Shown: positions 41,947 through 50,406, numbered from the stretch's first letter. The stretch: DNA of 64,000 nucleotides from CBDDIP01 sp965229005 (GCA_965229005.1 CBDDIP010000002.1:1922001-1986000), one strand, 5' to 3'. Numbers and translations: made by a program. Notes: generated by a model from the letters alone, not told the origin.

Positions 41947-42588
41947 TCAGCTCGTGTGCCGACGACCGGCGCTGGCCGTGGCGGCCACGAGACCGAGGCC
42001 GATGAACATCGTGCCGGCGACGTAGCGCTGCACGAACGGGAGCGCCCGGCCGCGCACCAGCAAGGCGCGCAGCGAACTCGCCAGCAACGAGTAGCTGCCG
42101 TCGGTGATGCAGCCGACACCGACGAACACCAGCCCGAGCACGAGCGTCTGCAGTTCGGCGTTGCCCTGGTCGGGGTGGATGAACTGCGGCATGAACGACA
42201 AGAAGAACAACGCCACCTTCGGGTTGAGCACGTTGACGACGACGCCCTGACGGAACGCCCGCTTCGGCGTCACGCCGGGTCGGTCGGCGTCGATGATCGC
42301 CGGGGAGCGCATCAGCGTGCGCACGCCGACGAACACGAGGTATCCGGCGCCGAGCCACTTCACCGCGTTGAACGCGGTGGCCGACGTGGCCAGCACCGCG
42401 GACAGGCCGACCGATGCGGCCAGCACGTGCACCAGGCTGCCGAGCTCGATGCCGGCCACGGCCGCCAATCCCACTCGGCGCCCGTCGCTGACGCTGCGGT
42501 TGATGATGTACAGCACGGCCGGCCCGGGGATCAGCATGATCAGCACCGAGGCGATGGCGAACGCACCGATGGTGGAAGGCGAAGGCAC
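41947..42588 (-). CDS. LysE-family amino-acid/metabolite exporter
   Basis: A 213-residue membrane protein with about six hydrophobic segments. The family N-terminus is 'IGAFAIASVLIMLIPGPAVLYIINRSVSDGRRVGLAAVAGIELGSLVHV', and 'AFRQGVVVNVLNPKVALFFLSFMPQF' is the conserved central motif. It exports small amino-acid-like compounds (RhtB/LysE superfamily). The GTG at 42588 follows a TAGCGT box by 6 nt on the minus strand. Confidence 0.88.
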   Translation of the reverse strand: MPSPSTIGAFAIASVLIMLIPGPAVLYIINRSVSDGRRVGLAAVAGIELGSLVHVLAASVGLSAVLATSATAFNAVKWLGAGYLVFVGVRTLMRSPAIIDADRPGVTPKRAFRQGVVVNVLNPKVALFFLSFMPQFIHPDQGNAELQTLVLGLVFVGVGCITDGSYSLLASSLRALLVRGRALPFVQRYVAGTMFIGLGLVAATASAGRRHTS

Positions 42589-42594
42589 ACGGCG

Positions 42595-42600
42595 ACGCTA
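42595..42600 (-). promoter_or_regulatory. -10 box of lysE-family gene, probable leaderless start
   Basis: Minus-strand TAGCGT, 6 nt before the GTG whose first base is 42588. Confidence 0.5.
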
Positions 42601-42628
42601 GCGGTGCCGCCGTGTGCCGATCCGGGTC

Positions 42629-43126
42629 CTATGCGCTCAGCGTGGCGACGAGGTCGTCGAGGCGGTTGAACGAGATCTGCATGCCGCCTTCCATGCCGGA
42701 GTCGACGTGGCCGTCGCGGTGCTCCTTGGAGCTGTGCTGCACGAGCGTGGTCAGCGTCGTCACGCCGTCGACCTCGGTGAGGGTGACCACGTTGATGGCC
42801 TCGCCATCGGGGAAGCCCTCGAACACCTCGGTCGACACGAGCCGATGCGGGGCGTCGATCTCGCGGTACACGCCGTGGAAGCCGACCTCCATGTCGCCTT
42901 CGCGCACGACGTAGCGCCAGCTGCCGCCGACGCGCAGGTCGATCTCGCAGACCTCCCACACGCCGGTCTCGAAACCCCACCAGCGCTTGACGTGCTCGGG
43001 CGTGGTGAAGGCGCGGAAGACGAGCTCGGCCGGGGCATCGAAGCTGCGCGTGATGAGGATCTCGGTGTCCGACGGCAGGGTGACGGTGGCCGAGCCGTGA
43101 CGGCGGCCGGTGTTGGTGGTGCTCAT
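42629..43126 (-). CDS. SRPBCC/AHSA1-family protein
   Basis: A 165-residue START-like fold protein: 'SDTEILITRSFDAPAELVFRAFTTPEHVKRWWGF' is the typical AHSA1 start, with 'DLRVGGSWRYVVREGDMEVGFHGVYREIDAPHRLVSTEVFEGFP' in the middle and 'GMEGGMQISFNRLDDLVA' at the end. This family is very often paired with an ArsR regulator, as here; the start overlaps the ArsR stop (ATGA). The ligand is unknown. Confidence 0.88.
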   Translation of the reverse strand: MSTTNTGRRHGSATVTLPSDTEILITRSFDAPAELVFRAFTTPEHVKRWWGFETGVWEVCEIDLRVGGSWRYVVREGDMEVGFHGVYREIDAPHRLVSTEVFEGFPDGEAINVVTLTEVDGVTTLTTLVQHSSKEHRDGHVDSGMEGGMQISFNRLDDLVATLSA

Positions 43127-43482
43127 GGCGTTGGGTCCTTTGATTGATGTTGGGTGTCGTTCTGCAGCTCGGCCAGCAGGTCGTCGAGGCGGTCGAAGCG
43201 CTCGTTCCAGGTGCGCTCGAAGCTGCGCACCCAGTCGTGGACCGGCTTCAGCGCCGGGCCGTTGATGCGGTACCAGCGGCGCTTGCCGTCGGCGCGCACG
43301 ATCACGATGCCAACGGTGCGCAGCACGCCGAGGTGCTTGGACACCTGCGGTTGGCTGAGACCGACGCGCTCGACGAGCTCGCCGACCGTGGCCTCGCCCG
43401 TGCCGAGGGCATCGAGGAGGTCGCGGCGGCTGACCTCGGCGATGGCGTTGAACGCATCCGTGGTCGTCGCTGTGCGGGCCAT
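43123..43482 (-). CDS. ArsR-family winged-helix regulator
   Basis: A 119-residue repressor: 'DAFNAIAEVSRRDLLDALGTGEATVGELVERVGLSQPQVSKHLGVLRTVGIVIVRADGKRRWYRI' is the complete winged helix. It lacks the metal-binding ELCVCDL motif, consistent with the SRPBCC-linked branch. It is the first gene of a two-gene operon with the SRPBCC gene. Its own promoter contains a perfect inverted repeat (43491-43512), so autorepression is expected. Confidence 0.9.
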   Translation of the reverse strand: MARTATTTDAFNAIAEVSRRDLLDALGTGEATVGELVERVGLSQPQVSKHLGVLRTVGIVIVRADGKRRWYRINGPALKPVHDWVRSFERTWNERFDRLDDLLAELQNDTQHQSKDPTP

Positions 43483-43488
43483 GGCGAC

Positions 43489-43516
43489 ATCATATTCCGA
43501 TAATGGAATATGTCAA
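43489..43516 (-). promoter_or_regulatory. arsR promoter and operator
   Basis: On the minus strand, -35 TTGACA (43516-43511), a 16-nt spacer and -10 TATGAT (43494-43489), then 6 nt to the ATG. The inverted repeat CATATTCC / GGAATATG (43491-43498 and 43505-43512) fills the spacer. It is a near-consensus promoter covered by its operator. Confidence 0.7.
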
Positions 43517-43519
43517 CGG

Positions 43520-44008
43520 TCAGATGGCGACGTCGATCGGTTGGGACGGCGGGCCGTGACGCAGGATGTCGGCCAGCAGGCGAGGCAGCTCGCCGGGCAC
43601 GAACGTGGTCGTGGCCGCGGCGACCTCGGTGAGCGTCCACCAGCGGATCTCGAACATGTGCTCGTCGTGGAGCTGCTCCCAGGTCAGTGCTGGCGCCGGC
43701 TCGAACGCGGCGGCGCGCGCCAGGTGGATGCGTTCGCGCTGGCCGTCCCACTTGCCGTCGATGAAGGGGATGACGTGCAGCCGGTTCCAGATGTGCGGCC
43801 CGATCATCGGGTCGTGGAGCCCGGCCTCCTCGGCGAGCTCGCGCCGGAGGGCGTCCTCGGTCTCCTCGCCGGGCTCGATGCCGCCACCGGGCAGGGCCCA
43901 GCGGGTGCCCTGCGGGAACTCGAAGCGAACCAACAGGACACGATCGTCCGGATCCAGCACCAGTGCGCGGACGGCCTCGCGGATGCGCAGGCCGGACGTG
44001 TCGGTCAT
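43520..44008 (-). CDS. NUDIX hydrolase
   Basis: A 162-residue NUDIX protein with the full box from GGGIEPGEETEDALRRE to LAEEAGL, a preceding 'DRVLLVRFEFPQGTRWALP', and 'EIRWWTLTEV' near the C-terminus. It hydrolyses a nucleoside diphosphate linked to another moiety; the exact substrate is unknown. Its start overlaps the DUF3039 stop by ATGA, so the two are co-translated. Confidence 0.88.
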   Translation of the reverse strand: MTDTSGLRIREAVRALVLDPDDRVLLVRFEFPQGTRWALPGGGIEPGEETEDALRRELAEEAGLHDPMIGPHIWNRLHVIPFIDGKWDGQRERIHLARAAAFEPAPALTWEQLHDEHMFEIRWWTLTEVAAATTTFVPGELPRLLADILRHGPPSQPIDVAI

Positions 44009-44295
44009 CAGTCCGTCGGGTTCTCGTTGAGCCCGTCGTTGAACGCTCGGTACATCTCGTACACCGACTTGCACTTCTCGCAGACGGGCAGCTGCTTGGG
44101 GTCGCGCGACGGCACCCAGACGTGGCCGCACAGCGCCTCCAGTGGCGTGCCGTAGATCCGCGCCTCGAGCACCTTTGCGGCCGCGCTCTCGCCCGGCTTC
44201 GTCTTGACGATGTGCGCCGCTGCCGGCTCGCCGGTCTCGGTGACCTCGTCGGTTTCGGGGATCGTCGTGACCGGCATGGTCGTCAGTTCGCTCAC
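44008..44295 (-). CDS. DUF3039 zinc-ribbon-like protein
   Basis: A 95-residue actinobacterial DUF3039 protein: 'AAAKVLEARIYGTPLEALCGHVWVPSRDPKQLPVCEKCKSVYEMYRAF', with a CGH and CxxC set that probably binds zinc. Function unknown. It is the first gene of a unit with the NUDIX gene, and the divergent FmdB-like gene starts 41 bp away. Confidence 0.85.
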   Translation of the reverse strand: MSELTTMPVTTIPETDEVTETGEPAAAHIVKTKPGESAAAKVLEARIYGTPLEALCGHVWVPSRDPKQLPVCEKCKSVYEMYRAFNDGLNENPTD

Positions 44296-44322
44296 GTGTT
44301 CCAGTCAATCACGCCCGGCCGG

Positions 44323-44328
44323 TAGCGT
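44323..44328 (+). promoter_or_regulatory. -10 box of fmdB-like gene, probable leaderless start
   Basis: TAGCGT, 7 nt before the GTG at 44336. Confidence 0.5.
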
Positions 44329-44335
44329 GCCGGGC

Positions 44336-44560
44336 GTGCCCCGCTACGAGTTCCGTTGCAAGACCTGTGACGACACCTTCGAGGTGCGTCGCTCGATGAG
44401 CGAGGCCGGCCTGCCGGCCCCGTGCCCCGCCGGCCACGAGGACACCGTCAAGCTGCTGTCGATGTTCGCCAGCGTCGGCGCGTCCGCCGGTGGCGCTCCC
44501 GCTCCGGCCGCGATGCCATCCGGCGGCGGTTGCGGCTCGGGCTGCGGCTGCGCCCACTGA
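44336..44560 (+). CDS. FmdB-family zinc-ribbon protein
   Basis: A 74-residue protein starting 'MPRYEFRCKTCDDTFEVRRSM', the classical FmdB/CxxC zinc ribbon, with a second Cys/His pair (APCPAGHEDTVKLLS). The C-terminus is a Gly/Cys-rich tail (GGGCGSGCGCAH). Putative regulatory or metal-binding role. The GTG at 44336 is set by the adjacent -10 box and by homology of the first residues. Confidence 0.85.
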   Translation: MPRYEFRCKTCDDTFEVRRSMSEAGLPAPCPAGHEDTVKLLSMFASVGASAGGAPAPAAMPSGGGCGSGCGCAH

Positions 44561-44564
44561 CGAG

Positions 44565-45185
44565 TCAGCGCAACGTCGCCAGCTCGGCCTCGAGGTTGGC
44601 ACGCGCCCGTCGCTCGCGCGTCGAGCGCATCGTGGCGGTCGCGTAGATCCGGTCGCGGCCGAGGAACGACTGGAGCACGGCGGCTCGGCCGACCCGCCAC
44701 GCCGCGTCGTCGACGTGCGCGTACTCGGCACGCACCCCGCTGACGTACGCCGCATATGCCGACGGTTCGGATCCGAGAACGGACAGGTCGGCATCGAGCA
44801 GCACGGCGGTGTCGCCCTCGACAGCGACGTGGCCTGCCGTCGCCTCGATCATCTCGACGACGCACCCGATCCGCTCGGCTGCCCAGCCGAGGTCGGCGAG
44901 GTGGTGCGCAGCGACGACCGCGCTGTCGGGCTCGTTGGTCGTCGAGCGAGGGTCGTAGACGATGTCGTGGAACAACGCCGCAGCACGCACGGCAGCGAGG
45001 TCGGTCACCGGCTCGGTGCGGGAGAGCTCGTCGACGTGGCGGACCACCCACATCACATGCGTGATCGTGTGGTACCTGCGGTGGGGCTCGCTGTGTCGGG
45101 CGATGAGCGCGTCGGCCGTACCGTCGTGGCCCGGTCCGGCGACGCGGTGCCAGGCGCGCACCACTTCGACGGTCGGCTCGGTCAT
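44565..45185 (-). CDS. HD-domain metal-dependent phosphohydrolase-like protein
   Basis: A 206-residue predicted metal-dependent hydrolase. 'HSEPHRRYHTITHVMWVVRHVDEL' and 'AAALFHDIVYDPRSTTNEPDSA' contain the H...HD metal ligands, and 'LLDADLSVLGSEPSAYAAYVSGVRAEY' the distal Asp. This family of small actinobacterial HD proteins has no assigned substrate. The ATG at 45185 is 8 nt after a TAGCCT box. The gene is convergent with fmdB-like. Confidence 0.82.
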   Translation of the reverse strand: MTEPTVEVVRAWHRVAGPGHDGTADALIARHSEPHRRYHTITHVMWVVRHVDELSRTEPVTDLAAVRAAALFHDIVYDPRSTTNEPDSAVVAAHHLADLGWAAERIGCVVEMIEATAGHVAVEGDTAVLLDADLSVLGSEPSAYAAYVSGVRAEYAHVDDAAWRVGRAAVLQSFLGRDRIYATATMRSTRERRARANLEAELATLR

Positions 45186-45193
45186 CGAGGTGG

Positions 45194-45199
45194 AGGCTA
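45194..45199 (-). promoter_or_regulatory. -10 box of HD-domain gene, probable leaderless start
   Basis: Minus-strand TAGCCT, 8 nt before the ATG whose first base is 45185. Confidence 0.45.
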
Positions 45200-45222
45200 T
45201 TGCGGCTGGCATGCTGCAGGGG

Positions 45223-45498
45223 ATGGCCGTGCTGATCGATCGACCGCTCTGGTGGTTCCGCGGGCGGCGGTGGTCGCACCTGGTGAGCGACGTCAGCCTC
45301 GACGAACTGCACGCCTTCGCCGATGCGGCGGGCATCCCTCGGCGCGGCTTCCAGGGCGATCACTACGACGTGCCCGAGGACTACTACGACGAGCTGGTGG
45401 AGGCGGGCGCACAGCCGACCGAGAGCCGTGAGCTGCTGCGCCGGCTGCGTGCCGCCGGGTTGCGCTTGAGCCCGACGGAGCGCCGGGCCCTGAAGTAG
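45223..45498 (+). CDS. DUF4031 protein
   Basis: A 91-residue protein beginning 'MAVLIDRPLWWFRGRRWSHLVSDVSLDELHAFADAAGIPRRGFQGDHYDVPEDYYDELVEAGAQ', a clear DUF4031 pattern. The function of the family is not known. The ATG at 45223 gives the usual family N-terminus. An ATG at 45211 would add four residues. Divergent from the HD-domain gene. Confidence 0.78.
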   Translation: MAVLIDRPLWWFRGRRWSHLVSDVSLDELHAFADAAGIPRRGFQGDHYDVPEDYYDELVEAGAQPTESRELLRRLRAAGLRLSPTERRALK

Positions 45499-45503
45499 CA
45501 CGC

Positions 45504-45929
45504 TCACCAACGTGACGGCTCGGGCGTCAGGGCGCGCACGCAGTCGATGCCGGACTCACCAACGATGAACCAGTCGATGAGCTCGATGCCGTGGACGTCG
45601 GCGATGTCGCTGAGCTCCCACCAGCGCTCGACGTCGCCCGGCAGGAGCCCGCCGATCGGGCGGACCGAGGCGAGCACGAGCCGCCCGAGTGGTGGCACCC
45701 GCTCGCCGACGGCAGCGAGGCACTCGGCAACCGCGAACACGCAGTCGGGATCGCCGGCGTCCTTGACGACGAGGATGTGGTTGCCGCGGCCGCCGTCGTC
45801 CAGCAGGAAGCCGATGATCTCCGGTTCGAGCGGATGGTGCACGACGGCGTCGATGAGGTCCATGGCCGCGGCCGCGCTGCGGATGGGAGCGGAACGGCCG
45901 GGACGGTGCGAGGAGGTGATGTTGGTCAT
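45504..45929 (-). CDS. RadC/JAB-like protein lacking the metal motif
   Basis: A 141-residue protein whose C-terminal part (LVLASVRPIGGLLPGDVERWWELSDIADVHGIELIDWFIVGESGI) resembles the JAB fold of RadC, with the preceding 'PEIIGFLLDDGGRGNHILVV' strand pair. The HxH...SxxD zinc ligands are not present, so peptidase or hydrolase activity is unlikely. The assignment is tentative. It is convergent with the DUF4031 gene and divergent from the ArsC-like gene. Confidence 0.5.
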   Translation of the reverse strand: MTNITSSHRPGRSAPIRSAAAAMDLIDAVVHHPLEPEIIGFLLDDGGRGNHILVVKDAGDPDCVFAVAECLAAVGERVPPLGRLVLASVRPIGGLLPGDVERWWELSDIADVHGIELIDWFIVGESGIDCVRALTPEPSRW

Positions 45930-46019
45930 GACGGCTTCCAGGATTCGTGCTGCTGAGTCGGGGGGAAGCCGTGTCGGTGACGGTACGCCGGGGGTGTGAC
46001 GAGGTCGTCGTGGGGTGCC

Positions 46020-46025
46020 TACAGT
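46020..46025 (+). promoter_or_regulatory. -10 box of arsC-like gene, probable leaderless start
   Basis: TACAGT, 6 nt before the ATG at 46032. Confidence 0.5.
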
Positions 46026-46031
46026 CGGGGC

Positions 46032-46394
46032 ATGGCCAAGGCTCCGGACGTCACGATCTTCCACAACCCGAACTGCAACTCGTCGGTGAACGCGGTGCGC
46101 ATCGCCGAGGAGCTCGGAGCGGAGGCGAACATCGTCCTCTACCTGAAGACGCCCCCGTCGGCCGACGAGCTGCGCGGCATCATCGCCAAGCTGGAGGACC
46201 CGGTGACCGACCTCGTCCGCCGCGATGCGACGTGGCAGAAGCTCGGCCTCACCGATGCCGACGCGGCGACAGAGGACCAAGTGGTCGACCTGCTCGTCAA
46301 GCACAAGCAGCTCCTCCAGCGGCCGTTGCTCGTGACCAAGAAGAAGGCCATCATCGGCCGCCCGAAGGAGCGGGTGCGCGAGTTGCTGGGGTAG
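46032..46394 (+). CDS. ArsC/Spx-family thioredoxin-fold protein
   Basis: A 120-residue protein of the glutaredoxin-type arsenate reductase family: 'VTIFHNPNCNSSVNAVRIAEELG' carries the active Cys, 'LYLKTPPSADELRGIIAKL' follows, and 'LLVKHKQLLQRPLLVTKKKAIIGRPKERV' is the conserved C-terminal RPL...GRP motif. The canonical C-x-KSR loop is CNSSVN here, so arsenate specificity is not certain. No other arsenic gene is nearby. Confidence 0.82.
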   Translation: MAKAPDVTIFHNPNCNSSVNAVRIAEELGAEANIVLYLKTPPSADELRGIIAKLEDPVTDLVRRDATWQKLGLTDADAATEDQVVDLLVKHKQLLQRPLLVTKKKAIIGRPKERVRELLG

Positions 46395-46395
46395 G

Positions 46396-46674
46396 TCAGC
46401 GGCGGCGTCGGCGGCGGGTACGGCCGCCGATGGCTTGCAGGGCCAGGAGCAGCAGGATGGCGCCGAGCGCGGCGACGAGCACGCTGCGGATGCTGAACTC
46501 GTTGATTCCGTCGCGACCGCTCCACTGCATCAGCGCGCCGCCGATCAGCGCGCCGAGCACACCGACGGCGACCGTGTAGAGGCAACCGGTCTTGTCGTCC
46601 TTGACGATCCAACGTGCCAGCAGCCCGGCGAGCAGGCCGACGACGATCCATGCGAGCAGGTTCACGCCGCGCAT
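46396..46674 (-). CDS. GlsB/YeaQ/YmgE-family small membrane protein
   Basis: A 92-residue protein with three hydrophobic helices: 'LLAWIVVGLLAGLLARWI', 'YTVAVGVLGALIGGALMQ' and 'VLVAALGAILLLLALQAIGG', ending in a poly-Arg tail. It matches the transglycosylase-associated/GlsB stress family in pattern. Convergent with the ArsC-like gene, 1 bp apart. Confidence 0.78.
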   Translation of the reverse strand: MRGVNLLAWIVVGLLAGLLARWIVKDDKTGCLYTVAVGVLGALIGGALMQWSGRDGINEFSIRSVLVAALGAILLLLALQAIGGRTRRRRRR

Positions 46675-46708
46675 GGTATTCGACTGCGACCCAACCGGGG
46701 TCGGGGCC

Positions 46709-46714
46709 TAGAGT
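46709..46714 (+). promoter_or_regulatory. -10 box of ABC exporter operon, probable leaderless start
   Basis: TAGAGT, 8 nt before the GTG at 46723. Confidence 0.45.
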
Positions 46715-46722
46715 CCGGCCAC

Positions 46723-48525
46723 GTGGGGGAGCAGCGCATCAGTGGTTGGCCACTGCTGCGCACCGTGCTCAGGGCACAGCGCAAGGGCCTGATCGGCGGG
46801 GTCGTCGTCGGCCTCCTGTGGAGCGCCGGCAAGGTGACGGTGCCACGCCTCACCCGCACGGCCATCGACCGCGGCATCCTCGGCCACGGCTCGCTGTGGT
46901 TCTGGGGCGGCCTGATCGCCATCGCCGCGCTGATCGCCGGCGTGTTCTCGGGGTGGCGGCGGTGGCTGGCGTTCCGCGAGAGCCGCCTCACCGAGACCCG
47001 CCTGCGCGAGGACATCTTCGCCCAGGTGCAGCGTCTGCACATCGGCTACCACGACCACACCCAGACCGGCCAGCTGATGAGCCGCGCGTCGAGCGACCTG
47101 ATGCAGATCCAGGGGTTCGTGGTGATGATCCCGATCACCGCGTCGAACCTGGCGATGGTGCTCGCCGTGATCGTCGTGCTCATGACCTCGCAGCCGCTGC
47201 TGGCCGTCGTCGCCCTCGCCCCACTGCCCCTCGTCAACATCCTCGCCCAGCGCTTCTCGCGCAGCATCCACCCGGCGGTGCTCGCCGTCCAGGCCGAGCA
47301 GGCGCAGCTGGCCACCGTGGTCGAGGAGTCGGTCACCGGCATCCGCGTGATCAAGGGCTTCGGCGCCGAGGCGGTGCAGGAGGCCAAGTTGCGAGTGGAG
47401 GCCGACGACATCCGCACCGAGTCGCTGGAGGCGGCTCGCATCCGCAGCTCGTTCCTCCCGGCACTCGACCTGCTGCCCAACCTCGGGCTGATCGCGGTGC
47501 TCGGCATCGGCGGCCACCGCGTGCTCGACGGCAGCATGACCTACGGGGCGATGGTCGAGTTCATGCAGTACATCGCCCTGCTCGTCTTCCCGCTGCGCAA
47601 CCTCGGCATGACCGTGGCGTTCGGTCAGCGCGCTGCGGCGGCGCTGCTGCGCGTGAACGAGGTGCTCGCCACGGTGCCCGAGGTGGCCGACGCCGAGCAC
47701 CCGGTGGCGCTGCCCACCGAGGCGCCCCTCGGAGCCGTGCGCTTCCGCGGCGTGCGGTTCGGGTACGACCCCAGCGCTCCCGTGTTGGAGCACTTCGACT
47801 TCGACGTCGAGCCCGGATCGTCGGTTGCGCTCGTCGGCGCCACCGGGAGCGGCAAGAGCACCGTCGCCCGTCTGCTGACGCGCTTCTACGACGTGCAGGA
47901 GGGAGCGATCGAGATCGACGGCGTCGACGTGCGCGACCTCCGCCTCGGCGACTTGCGCCACGCGGTCAGCATCGTCTTCGAGGACACGTTCCTGTTCAAC
48001 GACTCGGTCGTCGGCAACATCGCCTTCGCCCGTCCGGACGCGGACATGGCCGACGTCGAACGCGCTGCCCGGTTGGCCGGAGCGCACGACTTCGTGACCG
48101 AGCTGCCCGAGGGGTACGCGACGGTGATCGGTGAACGCGGCTTCTCGCTCAGTGGCGGCCAACGCCAACGCATCGCCATCGCTCGCGCCATCCTCGCCGA
48201 CCCGCGGGTGCTCGTCCTCGACGACGCCACCAGCGCGGTCGACCCATCGAAGGAGCACGAGATCCGCGAGGCGATGGCGACCGTGATGAACGGTCGGACG
48301 ACGATCGTCATCGCCCACCGACCCGGGACGATCGCGCTCGCGTCGCGAGTGGTGCTGATCGACGAGGGCCGCGCCGCCGACATGGGCACGCACGACGAGC
48401 TCCTTGCTCGCAACCCGCGTTACCGCGCGGTGCTCGCGGCGTGGGCCGAGGCCGACGACGAGCCGGACGACGCCGCTGACACCGGGCTGCAGCCCGGCCG
48501 CTCCGTCGTTGCGGGAGGCGAGTGA
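46723..48525 (+). CDS. ABC exporter, fused membrane and ATPase domains, subunit A
   Basis: A 600-residue type I exporter half. Six transmembrane helices lie in residues ~25-325, and the ATPase domain has Walker A GATGSGKST (~371-379), signature LSGGQRQR (~476), Walker B VLVLDDATSAVD and the H-loop AHRPGT. The usual catalytic Glu after Walker B is Asp (LDDATS), so this may be the degenerate site of a heterodimer. Earlier in-frame codons back to 46435 overlap the opposite gene; the GTG at 46723 sits after a -10 box. The next gene starts 1 bp after its stop. Confidence 0.88.
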   Translation: MGEQRISGWPLLRTVLRAQRKGLIGGVVVGLLWSAGKVTVPRLTRTAIDRGILGHGSLWFWGGLIAIAALIAGVFSGWRRWLAFRESRLTETRLREDIFAQVQRLHIGYHDHTQTGQLMSRASSDLMQIQGFVVMIPITASNLAMVLAVIVVLMTSQPLLAVVALAPLPLVNILAQRFSRSIHPAVLAVQAEQAQLATVVEESVTGIRVIKGFGAEAVQEAKLRVEADDIRTESLEAARIRSSFLPALDLLPNLGLIAVLGIGGHRVLDGSMTYGAMVEFMQYIALLVFPLRNLGMTVAFGQRAAAALLRVNEVLATVPEVADAEHPVALPTEAPLGAVRFRGVRFGYDPSAPVLEHFDFDVEPGSSVALVGATGSGKSTVARLLTRFYDVQEGAIEIDGVDVRDLRLGDLRHAVSIVFEDTFLFNDSVVGNIAFARPDADMADVERAARLAGAHDFVTELPEGYATVIGERGFSLSGGQRQRIAIARAILADPRVLVLDDATSAVDPSKEHEIREAMATVMNGRTTIVIAHRPGTIALASRVVLIDEGRAADMGTHDELLARNPRYRAVLAAWAEADDEPDDAADTGLQPGRSVVAGGE

Positions 48526-48526
48526 C

Positions 48527-50323
48527 ATGTGGGGGATGGGCGCGGGCCTGACCGACGAGGACCGGCTCGACCGCTCGCAGACCGGCGCGGTGATGCGTCG
48601 CTCACTCGAGTTCGCCAAGCCGTACCGCAGTGCCGTGTGGAAGGCGATGGTCTTCGTCACCCTCTCGACGTTGTGCACCGTCGCCGGGCCGCTGCTGGTG
48701 CGCATCGCCAGTGACCACGGTCTGTCGGAGAACAACGCATCGGTGCTCAACACGGTGATCGTCGTCTACGTCGTCGTGGTGATCATCAACTACATCGTCG
48801 GCCGCCAGCAGTACCTGTTCATCAACATCGCCGGCGAGGGTTTCCTGCGCGACCTGCGCGTGCGCGTCTTCGAACGGCTGCAAGCGCAGTCGATGGCCTA
48901 CTTTGATCGCAACAAGGCCGGCGTCCTCGTCTCACGCATGACCGCGGACATCGAGAGCATGGGCGAGCTGATCCAGTGGGGTCTGCTGCAGTTCATCTCC
49001 GCTGCGCTGCTGCTGCTGATCACGTTGATCGTGATGGTGGCGATCAGCTGGCAGCTGACGCTCGTCGTGCTCGCCGTGATGCCGGTGCTGATCGTTGCAT
49101 CCATCCGCTTCCAGCGGCAGTCGAACAAGGCCTACCTCGACGTGCGCGAGAAGGTCGGGCAGAACCTGTCCGCGCTGCAGGAGGGCATCTCCGGCGTGCG
49201 CGTCATCCAGGCGTACCACCGCCAGGAGGAGCAGACCCGCCGCTTCTACAAGTCCAACCGGACGCTCTACGCGGCGAACCTGCACACCGTGCGGATCAGC
49301 ACGTGGTACTTCGGTCTCGTCGAGTTCGTCGGCGTCTTCTCGATCGCGCTGATCGTCGGCGTCGGTGGGTGGATGGTGCACGCCGACGCGGTGTCGGTCG
49401 GCACGGTGATCGCCTTCGTCCTGTGGCTGGCCAACCTGTTCGACCCGGTGCAGCAGCTGTCGCAGCTGTACAACACCGTGCAGAGCGCCGCCGCCGCGCT
49501 GCACAAGCTGTACCAGCTGATCGACAACGTGCCCGACGTCGCCGAGCACCCGCACCCGGTCGACCTGCCGGCCACCGGCGACCTCGTGGCCCACCACGTC
49601 ACGTTCGCCTACGAGGGCTCCGAGCGCCCGGCGCTGAAGGACGTCTCGATCTCCGTCGCTCATGGCGAACGCCTCGCGCTCGTCGGCCCGACCGGTGCCG
49701 GCAAGAGCTCGCTGGCCAAGCTGATGTCGCGCCTCTACGACCCGACCTCCGGCACGGTCACGTACGGCGAGGTCGACGTGCGGCTGGCGTCGCTGCACTC
49801 GCTGCGCGAGCGGGTGGTTGTGGTGCCGCAGGAAGGCTTCCTGTTCGGCGGCACGATCCTCGACAACATCCGCGTCGCCCGCACCGAGGCCACCGACGAG
49901 GAGGTCGCCGAGGCGCTCAACACCATTGGCGTGCTCGACCGGTTCCTCGACTTCCCCGAGGGCCTCGACACCGAAGTCCGTGAGCGCGGGTCACGCCTGT
50001 CGGCCGGCGAGCGCCAGCTCGTCTCGTTGGCACGCGCCGCACTGGTCGACCCTGCGGTGCTCGTCCTCGATGAAGCCACCAGCAACCTCGACCCCGGCAC
50101 TGAAGCCGTCGTGGAGCACGCGCTGGAGCAGCTGATGACGGGCCGCACGGTGATCGTCGTCGCCCACCGGTTGAGCACCGTGCGTCGAGCCGATCGCATC
50201 GCCGTCATCGACCACGCCCGCCTGGTCGAGCTCGGCACCCACGACGAACTGGTCGCCCTCGGCGGCCGCTACGCCGCGCTCTCATCCGCCTGGGCGAGGT
50301 CCCAGCCCGTCGCCGGCCACTGA
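48527..50323 (+). CDS. ABC exporter, fused membrane and ATPase domains, subunit B
   Basis: A 598-residue partner of subunit A. Transmembrane region ~40-330; Walker A GPTGAGKSS (~386), a variant signature LSAGERQL (~490), Walker B VLDEATSNLD with the catalytic Glu, and H-loop AHRLST. The pairing of a canonical Walker B here with LDDATS in subunit A suggests an asymmetric heterodimer, typically a multidrug or lipid exporter. The ATG at 48527 follows the upstream stop by 1 bp. A hairpin lies ~50 bp downstream. Confidence 0.88.
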   Translation: MWGMGAGLTDEDRLDRSQTGAVMRRSLEFAKPYRSAVWKAMVFVTLSTLCTVAGPLLVRIASDHGLSENNASVLNTVIVVYVVVVIINYIVGRQQYLFINIAGEGFLRDLRVRVFERLQAQSMAYFDRNKAGVLVSRMTADIESMGELIQWGLLQFISAALLLLITLIVMVAISWQLTLVVLAVMPVLIVASIRFQRQSNKAYLDVREKVGQNLSALQEGISGVRVIQAYHRQEEQTRRFYKSNRTLYAANLHTVRISTWYFGLVEFVGVFSIALIVGVGGWMVHADAVSVGTVIAFVLWLANLFDPVQQLSQLYNTVQSAAAALHKLYQLIDNVPDVAEHPHPVDLPATGDLVAHHVTFAYEGSERPALKDVSISVAHGERLALVGPTGAGKSSLAKLMSRLYDPTSGTVTYGEVDVRLASLHSLRERVVVVPQEGFLFGGTILDNIRVARTEATDEEVAEALNTIGVLDRFLDFPEGLDTEVRERGSRLSAGERQLVSLARAALVDPAVLVLDEATSNLDPGTEAVVEHALEQLMTGRTVIVVAHRLSTVRRADRIAVIDHARLVELGTHDELVALGGRYAALSSAWARSQPVAGH

Positions 50324-50373
50324 TCCGACGATCTGATCCGGCACTCGGCAACAGATCGCGAATTCTGAGGCGA

Positions 50374-50406
50374 CAGGTTCCCCTGCGCGCCGCGCAGGGA
50401 AACCTG
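50374..50406 (+). terminator. stem-loop after the ABC exporter operon
   Basis: CAGGTTCCCCTGCGC (50374-50388) and GCGCAGGGAAACCTG (50392-50406) form a 15-position stem with one mismatch and a 3-nt loop, 51 nt after the stop. Confidence 0.6.

Noticed and set aside
46708..48753. 681-codon open frame on the minus strand
   Set aside because: Antisense to the two ABC exporter genes, His/Asp/Arg-rich, with no domain.
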